13,245 bases of DNA from Dehalococcoidales bacterium. GTDB lineage: Bacteria > Chloroflexota > Dehalococcoidia > Dehalococcoidales > RBG-16-60-22. How positions within the stretch are numbered: the first letter of the stretch is position 1; each line of letters begins with the position of its first letter. Shown here piece after piece: positions 7,039 to 13,245 of the stretch. Both the position numbers and the translations under genes were made by a program. Location: assembly GCA_026416775.1 (NCBI GenBank), contig JAOAEN010000012.1, forward strand, positions 1-13,245, given 5' to 3'. The notes below the pieces were generated by a model. That model had not been told where the DNA came from. It was given only the letters and a program-made list of their open reading frames with translations, and did no database searches.

Positions 7039-7172
7039 TGTATAGCTGTGCAAAAATCCAGCTTCCATCCGGTGCGATTTACGTCGGTTTTTCTCGCCCA
7101 ATCGCCCGCATGATTGTGTGTTTGCGTAACAAAAGCGGTACCCATAAATTCTGGTAAGGAGAGCAGAGGAAC

Positions 7173-9836
7173 ATGGCAAGTGCAAAAACGCAAAAAGTTG
7201 ACGTCAGGCCTGATAAGACCGTCATCCGGGCACTGGCCTTGGGCGGTCTCCTCGGGGGCGGTGGTGAATGCGCCGTTGATGTCAAGGACGGCAAGATCGT
7301 CCGGATCCGCCCGTTCCACTACGACTGGAAATACGATCCCGAGTCATTCCGCCCCTGGAAGGTCACCCGCAACGGCAAGACGTATCGTCCCCTCTTCAAG
7401 TCAGTTCCCGGTCCGTATTCCCTAGCCTACAAGAAAAGGGCCTATTCGCCCAACCGCATCAAGTACCCGCTCATCCGTGTGGACTGGGACCCGAACGGCG
7501 AACGCAATCCCCAGAACCGCGGCAAGAGCAAGTACCGCCGGATCTCCTGGGATGAAGCGACCACGATTATTGCCAATGAGATCAGGCGCATCCACAAGCA
7601 GTACGGGCCGCTTGCCATTATGGTGCAGGGCGATGGGCATGGCGAATGCAAGACCATCAACACCCCGCACGGTCATTCGGGACGCCTCTTCGATATGATG
7701 GGCGGCTTCACCCAGCAAGTAAGGAACCCGGATAGCTGGGAAGGCTGGTACTGGGGTTCCAAGCACGTCTGGGGGCAGGGCATCCAGGGGATGATGGATC
7801 CTTCGGCAAACCTCCTCAAGGACATCGTGGAAAACGCAGATATGATCCTCTTCTGGGGCTGCGACCCCGAAAGGACGCCCTGGGCTTTTGACGGGCAGAT
7901 GGCAAGCCGGCTCTGCTACTGGTGGTCGGAGATCGGTATCAAGTCGGTATATATCTGCCCCGACCTGAACTACGGTGCCGCCGTCCATGCAGATAAGTGG
8001 ATCCCGGTGCTACCCAACACGGACGCGGCGCTGCAGCTTGCCATCATCTACGTCTGGCTCACCGAGGGCACATATAAAAAGGACTACGTGGCAACTCATG
8101 CCGTCGGTATGGACAAGGTCGCCGACTACGTGCTGGGCAAGGAAGACGGCATCCCCAAGACGCCGGAATGGGCATCCAAGAAGTGCGGCGTTCCCGAGTG
8201 GACGATCAAGGCACTCGCCCGCGAGTGGGCAAAGAAGACAACTTCCATCGCCCATTACTTTGGCGGCTCTTACGTACGCGGTCCGTTCTCGCATGAGCCG
8301 GGGCGGCTCGAGGTCATCCTGCTCGGCATGCAGGGGCTCGGCGGTCCCGGTGTGCACCAGTGGCAGATAACCTATACCGGCATGCCGCGTGCCGAAGGGC
8401 TCCGGAGCACCCGCTTCTTCAACCCGCAGCTCAGCGAGAGACTGACCAAGCCCGTTGCCACGACGATCCGTGCCTGGGGTAAACAGCTCATCCCAAAGAC
8501 ATGGATCCAGCAGGCGATTGAGAACCCGCCGCTCACCTTCTACGGCAGCGGCGCAATTGAGATACCCACCGAAGACCAGTTCGTGAAATATACTTACCCC
8601 ATTGATAAGGAAAAGGGCGGCACCGAAATCCACATGATCTGGACGGACACCCCCTGCCGGCTCACCTGCTGGAACCACGGCAACTGGACGGTGGAAGCCT
8701 TCCGCAACCCCAAGATTGAATGTGTCGTTGCCCAGCACCCCTGGCTTGAGAACGACTGTCTGCTTGCGGATATCATCCTTCCTTCCAACACCACGTTTGA
8801 GGTTGAGGACATCGTCACCAACGTCCGCCAAGGGGTGAACTTCCACTCCATCGCCATCATGGAGCAGGCAATCCATCCGATCGGCGAGTCCAAGAGCGAC
8901 TACGAGGTTGTCCTTGAGGTGGCGAAGAAGCTCGGCCTGGGCGAGAAGTTCAGCGAGAACAAGACCACCTACGACCTGCAGAAACAGGTCTTTGATGACA
9001 TGGAAATCCATCACCTCATCTCCTGGGAAGAGTTCTATAACAAGAAATACTTCGTCTTCCCGACCGCCAAGGACTGGGAAAACGACCCACCAGGTTTCCG
9101 CAAGTTTTACGAAGACCCCAAGAAGAACCCGCTCAAGACACCTTCCGGTCTTCTTGAGTTCTCCTCGGAGAGGCTTGCCAAGCACTTCCCGGACGATAAA
9201 GAGCGACCGCCGATTCCGAAGTGGATCGAGAAGAGCGAGACCCACGACGAGAGGATTTCCAGCGAGCGCGCCAAGATGTTCCCGCTCCTGCTCATGTCCA
9301 ACCACGGTCGCTGGCGCACGCATGCCCAGGGTGACGATATCTCCTGGACGCGTGAAGTCCCCACCTGCAAGGTCCTGGGCAAGGACGGCTACAAGTACGA
9401 GCCGGTCTGGATCAACCCCGTTGATGCCGAAAAGCGCGGTATCAAGGATGGCGATATCGTCAAGGTATTCAACGAGAGGGGCATCGTTCTCTGCGGTGCC
9501 CGCGTCTGGGAGAGGGTAAGACCCGGAGTGGCATACGTTGACCACGGCGCCCGGTACGATCCGATCATCCCCGGCTGGGTTGACCGCGGCGGTGCCATCA
9601 ATACCATCGCTCCCTACGGGGTGTCCTCGCGTAACGCCGTCGGACAGGCAACCAGCGGTTACCTCGTTGATGTCCAGAAGGTCACCGAGAAAGACTACGA
9701 AGAGTGGCGCAAGATGGATCCCGAGGCTTTTGACGCCGCCTTCAAGCGCCCGTATGATCCGGCATCGGGGCTGCGCTTTGACGCCTGGGTCGTTGACGAG
9801 GACTGTGTCGAAAGTATTGGTAAGGAGGCAAAATAA
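7173..9836 (+). CDS. Transhydroxylase-like molybdopterin oxidoreductase, large (catalytic) subunit
   Basis: An 887-residue DMSO-reductase-superfamily protein expected to bind Mo with two molybdopterin guanine dinucleotides. It lacks the N-terminal Cys motif for an Fe-S cluster: 'GGECAVDVKDGKIVRIRP' (30-47) has one Cys only. It also lacks a twin-arginine signal, so it should be cytosolic. 'RRISWDEA' (122-129) and the cofactor domains (about 140-600) follow the family order. 'NPDSWEGW' (185-192) gives Asp187-Ser188-Trp189, matching the Asp174-Ser175-Trp176 I recall from Pelobacter transhydroxylase, where the Ser binds Mo; His156 would match His144. Residues about 701-835 form the dinucleotide-binding barrel. 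Length is close to the 875 residues of that enzyme. The best relatives are pyrogallol-phloroglucinol transhydroxylase and resorcinol hydroxylase; the substrate is unproven. The partner gene starts 3 nt later. Confidence 0.88.
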   Translation: MASAKTQKVDVRPDKTVIRALALGGLLGGGGECAVDVKDGKIVRIRPFHYDWKYDPESFRPWKVTRNGKTYRPLFKSVPGPYSLAYKKRAYSPNRIKYPLIRVDWDPNGERNPQNRGKSKYRRISWDEATTIIANEIRRIHKQYGPLAIMVQGDGHGECKTINTPHGHSGRLFDMMGGFTQQVRNPDSWEGWYWGSKHVWGQGIQGMMDPSANLLKDIVENADMILFWGCDPERTPWAFDGQMASRLCYWWSEIGIKSVYICPDLNYGAAVHADKWIPVLPNTDAALQLAIIYVWLTEGTYKKDYVATHAVGMDKVADYVLGKEDGIPKTPEWASKKCGVPEWTIKALAREWAKKTTSIAHYFGGSYVRGPFSHEPGRLEVILLGMQGLGGPGVHQWQITYTGMPRAEGLRSTRFFNPQLSERLTKPVATTIRAWGKQLIPKTWIQQAIENPPLTFYGSGAIEIPTEDQFVKYTYPIDKEKGGTEIHMIWTDTPCRLTCWNHGNWTVEAFRNPKIECVVAQHPWLENDCLLADIILPSNTTFEVEDIVTNVRQGVNFHSIAIMEQAIHPIGESKSDYEVVLEVAKKLGLGEKFSENKTTYDLQKQVFDDMEIHHLISWEEFYNKKYFVFPTAKDWENDPPGFRKFYEDPKKNPLKTPSGLLEFSSERLAKHFPDDKERPPIPKWIEKSETHDERISSERAKMFPLLLMSNHGRWRTHAQGDDISWTREVPTCKVLGKDGYKYEPVWINPVDAEKRGIKDGDIVKVFNERGIVLCGARVWERVRPGVAYVDHGARYDPIIPGWVDRGGAINTIAPYGVSSRNAVGQATSGYLVDVQKVTEKDYEEWRKMDPEAFDAAFKRPYDPASGLRFDAWVVDEDCVESIGKEAK

Positions 9837-9839
9837 CCA

Positions 9840-10652
9840 ATGAAAGCGTTCGTGATTGACGTCGGCATCTGCAACGGCTGTTATGCCTGCCAGATTGCCT
9901 GCAAGGATGAGCACGTCGGCAATGACTGGACGCCCTATGCCAAGCCCCAGCCGGATACTGGTCAGTTCTGGATGAGGCTTACCGAGCATATCCGCGGCAC
10001 CGTGCCCAAGGTGAAGATGCATTATATCCCCATCCTCTGCCAGCACTGTCGCGAGGCACCCTGCATCAAGTCATGCCCCATCAATGCCATCTACCGGCGG
10101 GATGACGGGATCGTCATCATTGACCCACAGAAGTGCACCGGCTGCAAGTCCTGCGTGGACAGCTGCCCCTATGATGCCATCTTCTTCAACGAAGACCTCA
10201 ATATCGCCCAGAAATGCACCGGCTGCACCCATCTCCTCGATAGCGGCGAGTGGAAGGTACCCCGCTGCGTTGATGTCTGCCCCACCGAGGCAATCAAGTT
10301 CGGTGAGGAAGAGGAACTCAAAGACCTCATTGCCAAAGCCGAAGTCCTTAAACCAGAGCGCGGCTGTAAGCCCCGTGTTTATTACCTGCGCATACCCAAG
10401 AAGTTTATCGCTGGTACCGTCTATGACCCGGTAGAGAAAGAAGTGGTCATCGGTGCCAAATGCACGCTCACCGACTCCAAGGGACGCAGCCGGACGGCCA
10501 CCACCGATGGCTTCGGCGATTTCTGGTTCGAGGGCCTTGAGGTGGGCACCTATAACCTCAAGATTGAAGCCAAAGGCTTCGCCACCAAGACCTTTGAGAA
10601 GCTGAACACCGAAAAGGACATCAATCTGGGTGATATCCCGCTTTCCCGCTAG
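9840..10652 (+). CDS. Transhydroxylase-like small subunit: four-cluster ferredoxin fused to beta-sandwich domain
   Basis: A 270-residue DmsB/NrfC-like electron-transfer protein. Sixteen cysteines form four sets: 11/14/17/21, 67/70/75/79, 99/102/105/109 and 126/129/143/147. This is the complete pattern for four [4Fe-4S] clusters. Residues about 188-270 form a Cna-B or carboxypeptidase-regulatory-like beta sandwich, with 'AGTVYDPVEK' opening it and 'TTDGFGDFWFEGLEVGTYNL' (221-240) as the signature. This fusion is the hallmark of the transhydroxylase beta subunit (274 residues), which is described as having three clusters plus a seven-stranded barrel. AAGGAGG (9822-9828) lies inside the end of the large-subunit gene, and the 3-nt gap implies coupled translation. 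No signal peptide is present. It probably wires electrons to or from the Mo site, or plays a structural role if the reaction is a net transfer of hydroxyl. Confidence 0.9.
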   Translation: MKAFVIDVGICNGCYACQIACKDEHVGNDWTPYAKPQPDTGQFWMRLTEHIRGTVPKVKMHYIPILCQHCREAPCIKSCPINAIYRRDDGIVIIDPQKCTGCKSCVDSCPYDAIFFNEDLNIAQKCTGCTHLLDSGEWKVPRCVDVCPTEAIKFGEEEELKDLIAKAEVLKPERGCKPRVYYLRIPKKFIAGTVYDPVEKEVVIGAKCTLTDSKGRSRTATTDGFGDFWFEGLEVGTYNLKIEAKGFATKTFEKLNTEKDINLGDIPLSR

Positions 10653-10670
10653 GTAAACCCGGTCAAACAG

Positions 10671-10705
10671 GAGAAGGGGGTTGCTCTGCCCCCTTCTCTT
10701 TTTTT
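10671..10705 (+). terminator. Strong intrinsic terminator of the transhydroxylase-like operon
   Basis: GAGAAGGGGG (10671-10680) pairs perfectly with CCCCCTTCTC (10689-10698) around an 8-nt loop and is followed by seven T (10699-10705). It lies 18 nt after the small-subunit stop codon and closes the two-gene unit. Confidence 0.95.
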
Positions 10706-10758
10706 ATGTACCACGCCTGCGGGGTAATTGAATATCACCCGGAAAGAGAGTAAAATCT

Positions 10759-10767
10759 TGGCATAAT
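10759..10767 (+). promoter_or_regulatory. Possible extended -10 promoter for the M50 protease gene
   Basis: TGG followed by CATAAT (10762-10767, five of six) forms an extended -10 element 24 nt before the ATG at 10791. There is no convincing -35 box at the right distance. A promoter is expected here because a strong terminator ends just upstream. Confidence 0.35.
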
Positions 10768-10790
10768 TTACCAGCGGGGTCGCAAGAACA

Positions 10791-11924
10791 ATGAATAGAA
10801 ACGGCATCTATCTCGGCAAGGCTTTCGGCATCCCCATCCGTCTTCATTACTCATGGTTCATCATCTTTATCCTCGTTTCGTGGGCACTTATCGGGAACTA
10901 TTTTCCGGCGGTGTATCCCTTCTGGAGCCTGACAAGCCGGATTGCCGCCGGAATCATCACCAGCCTCCTCTTTTTTGCCTCCGTCCTCGTCCATGAACTG
11001 ATGCACAGCATTGTCTCCCAGCGGCAGGGGATCCCGGTACATTCCATCACCCTTTTCGTGTTCGGCGGTGTCTCCCAGATTACCGAAGAGCCAAGCAAAC
11101 CGCAGGACGAGTTCCGCATGGCAGTCGCCGGGCCCCTCAGCAGCCTCGTCCTGAGCGGGATACTTTTCGGCATCTACTACGGCTTCGGCAACACGGCTAA
11201 CTTTGCCGCCCAGTTCGTCCGTGCCATTACCTACTGGCTTGGCTACATCAATCTGGTGCTCGGCATCTTTAACCTCGTCCCGGGCTTCCCCCTGGACGGC
11301 GGACGTGTCCTGCGGTCAATCATCTGGTGGCAGCGACGTGACCTCAGGAGTGCTACGAAGATCGCCTCGGCTATCGGCAGGATCATCGGCTTTCTCTTCA
11401 TTTTCGGCGGTATCTGGCTTGCATTTTCCGGGCAATGGTTTTCCGGCATCTGGCTTGCCCTCATCGGCTGGTTCCTGGAAAGCGCCGCCCAGGGCAGCTA
11501 CCAGCAGGTCATCCTGCGGGGCATCCTCAAGGGGCATAGGGCAAGCGAGGTCATGTCCCGGGATTGCGTGATGATACCACCCGAGACCACCATCGACCGC
11601 CTTGTCTATGAGAATATCCTCACCTCAGGGCGGCGGTGCTTCCCGGTGATTGCGGGGAATAAGGTCATCGGGCTGATGACACTGAGCGATGTCAGGGCAA
11701 TCCCGCGCGACCGCTGGGCAACCGCCACCGTCAGAGAGGCCATGACGCCACTTGAACGGCTCAAGTGGGTCAGACCGGAAGAGGAACTTTCACGCGCCTT
11801 TCAGCTCATGGCGGAAAACGACATCAACCAGATCCCCGTGCTTGAGGACAGCCAGATCGTGGGCATGATAACCCGGGAAAACCTGCTTAATTTCGTCAAC
11901 ATCCGCACCGGGCTGGGCATCTGA
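10791..11924 (+). CDS. Site-2-type membrane zinc protease (M50 family) with two CBS domains
   Basis: A 377-residue intramembrane metalloprotease. 'AFGIPIRLHYSWFIIFIL' (11-28) is the usual start of the CBS-containing M50 group. The zinc motif is HELMH (68-72) within a hydrophobic segment, and the third ligand is Asp169 in 'NLVPGFPLDGGRVLRS' (161-176). About six hydrophobic segments span residues 18 to 230. Residues about 252-305 and 313-370 are two CBS domains ('SEVMSRDCVMIPPETT' and 'REAMTPLERLKWVRPEEEL'), which in related proteins bind adenine nucleotides and gate activity. The substrate is unknown; family members cleave membrane-bound regulators such as anti-sigma factors or pro-sigmas. The gene follows a strong terminator and lies 10 nt before a flavoprotein gene, so the two are probably co-transcribed. 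Confidence 0.92.
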   Translation: MNRNGIYLGKAFGIPIRLHYSWFIIFILVSWALIGNYFPAVYPFWSLTSRIAAGIITSLLFFASVLVHELMHSIVSQRQGIPVHSITLFVFGGVSQITEEPSKPQDEFRMAVAGPLSSLVLSGILFGIYYGFGNTANFAAQFVRAITYWLGYINLVLGIFNLVPGFPLDGGRVLRSIIWWQRRDLRSATKIASAIGRIIGFLFIFGGIWLAFSGQWFSGIWLALIGWFLESAAQGSYQQVILRGILKGHRASEVMSRDCVMIPPETTIDRLVYENILTSGRRCFPVIAGNKVIGLMTLSDVRAIPRDRWATATVREAMTPLERLKWVRPEEELSRAFQLMAENDINQIPVLEDSQIVGMITRENLLNFVNIRTGLGI

Positions 11925-11934
11925 TAGGTAGTCT

Positions 11935-13245
11935 ATGTCAGGTCAGAAGCATATTGTCATCATCGGCGGTAATGCCTGCGGGGCGAAGGCCGCCGCACGG
12001 GCACGGCGCTGTGATCCTTCTGCCAGAATCACCATCATCGAGGAGAAAGCCAACCTCTCCACGGCTACCTGCGGTCTCCCCTACTACATAGGAAACGTCA
12101 TCACCAACGAGAGCGCGCTTGTTGCCCGCCAGCTTGCGTATTTTCGCGATGTGCTCAACATTGACGTCATCGCCGAAACCCGCGCCATTGCCATTCACCC
12201 CCGGACTCATACGGTTGAGGCGGTGAACCTCAAAGACGGGCGCCATACCAGGCTTGAGTACGATAGACTCGTGCTTGCCACCGGCAGCAGCCCGGTCCTT
12301 CCTCCCCTTGAAGGAAGCGACCTCAAGGGAGTTTTCACCCTTTCCAGCATTGCCGATGCCAATGCCATCCGCAACCATCTTGCAGGAATGACGGGGCGCG
12401 AAGTCGTGATCATCGGAGCGGGGCTCATCGGGCTGGAGATGGCAGAGGCCTTCACCACAAGGGGCTTCAGAGTCACCATCGTCGAAGCCATGGGAAGGGT
12501 GCTTCCCGCACTGCTTGATGATGAAATTGCCATCCACGTGGAAAAACATCTCAGAGGAAGGGGCGTTACGGTCTACCTGCGGGAACAACTGAAGGGTCTC
12601 CTCGGCGACAGGCAGCGGGAGGTAGGCAGGGCGGTCCTCGGCAGTGGCGAAATCCCCGCCGGGCTTGTGCTCCTCGCCATGGGGGTGCGCCCCAATTCTG
12701 CACTGGCAAAGGAAGCCGGTCTCAGTATTGGAAACAGCGGCGGTATCTCCGTTGACGAACACCTGCGCACGAGCAACCACGATATTTACGCCGGCGGCGA
12801 CTGCGTGGAAGTCGTGAACCGCATTACTGGAAGGCTGATGCTTGCCCCGCTTGGCTCCACCGCGAACCGGCACGGGCGCATCATCGGCACCAATGTGACC
12901 GGTGGAAGCGAAACCTTCCCCGGCGTGCTGGGAACAACTATCTGTAAAGTCTTTGACCTTACCATCGGGCGGGTCGGGCTGAGTGAGTCCCAAGCAAAAG
13001 AGCTCGGGCTGGCAACGGTGTGCTCCATTGTTCCCTCATTTGACCACGCCACCTATTACCCGGGGGCACGGGATATCCTCGTCAAACTCGTGGCAGAGAC
13101 CCCATCGGGAAGGCTTCTGGGTGGGCAGGTCATCGGCAGCGGTGAGGTTGCCAAACGCATTGACGTGCTGGCGGGTGTCCTGAGCTTCGGGGGGAGCGTC
13201 TCTGACCTTGCCGAACTTGACCTTTCCTATGCCCCGCCATACAAC
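11935..13245 (+). CDS. CoA-disulfide-reductase-like FAD/NAD(P)H oxidoreductase (3' end missing)
   Basis: From ATG 11935, 437 codons are open to the window edge. 'HIVIIGGNACGAKAAARARR' (6-25) is the FAD-binding Rossmann motif. 'LSTATCGLPYYIGN' (41-54) carries the single redox Cys46 in the CGLPY context seen in CoA-disulfide reductase and NADH oxidase/peroxidase, rather than a CxxxxC disulfide. 'VVIIGAGLIGLEMAE' is the NAD(P)H-binding motif, 'IYAGGDC' the second FAD motif, and 'LDLSYAPPYN' opens the conserved C-terminal Tyr segment. Likely roles are thiol-disulfide homeostasis, NADH-dependent oxygen or peroxide reduction, or polysulfide reduction; the sequence does not separate these. A rhodanese domain, present in some relatives, would lie beyond the window. 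It is 10 nt downstream of the M50 protease gene. Confidence 0.9.
   Translation, partial: MSGQKHIVIIGGNACGAKAAARARRCDPSARITIIEEKANLSTATCGLPYYIGNVITNESALVARQLAYFRDVLNIDVIAETRAIAIHPRTHTVEAVNLKDGRHTRLEYDRLVLATGSSPVLPPLEGSDLKGVFTLSSIADANAIRNHLAGMTGREVVIIGAGLIGLEMAEAFTTRGFRVTIVEAMGRVLPALLDDEIAIHVEKHLRGRGVTVYLREQLKGLLGDRQREVGRAVLGSGEIPAGLVLLAMGVRPNSALAKEAGLSIGNSGGISVDEHLRTSNHDIYAGGDCVEVVNRITGRLMLAPLGSTANRHGRIIGTNVTGGSETFPGVLGTTICKVFDLTIGRVGLSESQAKELGLATVCSIVPSFDHATYYPGARDILVKLVAETPSGRLLGGQVIGSGEVAKRIDVLAGVLSFGGSVSDLAELDLSYAPPYN

Larger units (their letters stand above)
6864..7172. other. 309-nt divergent intergenic region between ftsH and the molybdoenzyme genes
   Basis: No plausible gene is present on either strand. 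The left part (6864-6920) is AT-rich and holds two minus-strand -10 boxes for ftsH. The stretch 6921-6950 contains a T-rich run. The right part (7009-7172) holds a TTGACA box, a 10-nt palindrome, a leader of about 130 nt and two purine-rich ribosome-site sequences, AAGGAG (7156-7161) and AGAGGA (7165-7170). A 5-base inverted repeat CAATC/GATTG (7099-7103 and 7112-7116) lies in the leader. I could not recognise a known riboswitch there. Confidence 0.6.

Noticed and set aside
7040..7172. Possible molybdenum-cofactor riboswitch in the molybdoenzyme leader
   Set aside because: I could not trace the multi-stem structure by eye; only a 5-base inverted repeat was found.
7219..7275. Gly/Leu-rich N-terminus of the large subunit resembling the hydrophobic part of a Tat signal
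   Set aside because: There is no twin arginine, and the segment runs directly into the first conserved domain strand, as in cytosolic transhydroxylase.
8010..10046. A 678-codon open frame antisense to the molybdoenzyme genes
   Set aside because: It is a mirror of a real gene pair with complete family motifs. Long antisense frames are expected in GC-rich codon usage, and its translation shows no recognisable domain.
11938..12993. A 351-codon open frame antisense to the flavoprotein gene
   Set aside because: The plus strand is an uninterrupted 437-codon FAD/NAD oxidoreductase; the antisense translation shows no domain.

Overview
The window reads as ordinary chromosome from an anaerobic bacterium of moderately high GC. 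My best guess is Chloroflexota, class Dehalococcoidia. This is inference from four things: a CBS-less GuaB3-type IMP dehydrogenase homologue, a short Cys-pair protein between rsmI and metG, a MetRS with an atypical KMSKS loop, and a molybdenum enzyme related to anaerobic phenol metabolism. No rRNA, tRNA, CRISPR array, insertion sequence or phage gene was seen.

Layout. (1) Positions 1-475, minus strand: 5' part of a GuaB3-family gene. It is divergent from a very small two-helix membrane protein (637-828, plus). The two are separated by back-to-back sigma70-type promoters whose -35 boxes overlap. (2) Positions 1082-4822, plus: a housekeeping run of rsmI, a 73-residue zinc-ribbon-like protein, metG (MetRS) and a long-chain polyprenyl diphosphate synthase. 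Gaps are short, and the last two genes overlap. (3) Positions 4920-6863, minus: ftsH, converging on the prenyl synthase, with tandem -10 boxes upstream. (4) Positions 7009-10705, plus: a self-contained transcription unit with its own candidate promoter, a leader of about 130 nt, two genes 3 nt apart and a textbook intrinsic terminator. The genes encode a molybdopterin catalytic subunit and a ferredoxin-like subunit with a C-terminal beta-sandwich domain. Both closely match the architecture of pyrogallol-phloroglucinol transhydroxylase and resorcinol hydroxylase. (5) Positions 10791-13245, plus: an M50 site-2-type membrane protease with two CBS domains. It is followed after 10 nt by a CoA-disulfide-reductase-like flavoprotein that runs off the window.

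The transhydroxylase-like unit is the most interesting part. The large subunit has no N-terminal Fe-S motif and no Tat signal, and it carries an Asp-Ser-Trp motif that fits the Mo-ligating serine of transhydroxylase. The small subunit has sixteen cysteines in a complete four-cluster pattern, whereas the crystallised transhydroxylase is described with three clusters. No aromatic degradation, cofactor or membrane-anchor genes lie nearby, so substrate and electron partner cannot be told from this window.

Intergenic stretches: 829-1081 holds a weak hairpin and the rsmI promoter. 4823-4919, between convergent genes, shows no clear terminator. 6864-7172 (309 nt) holds the ftsH and molybdoenzyme promoters. 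10706-10790 holds only a weak extended -10 box.
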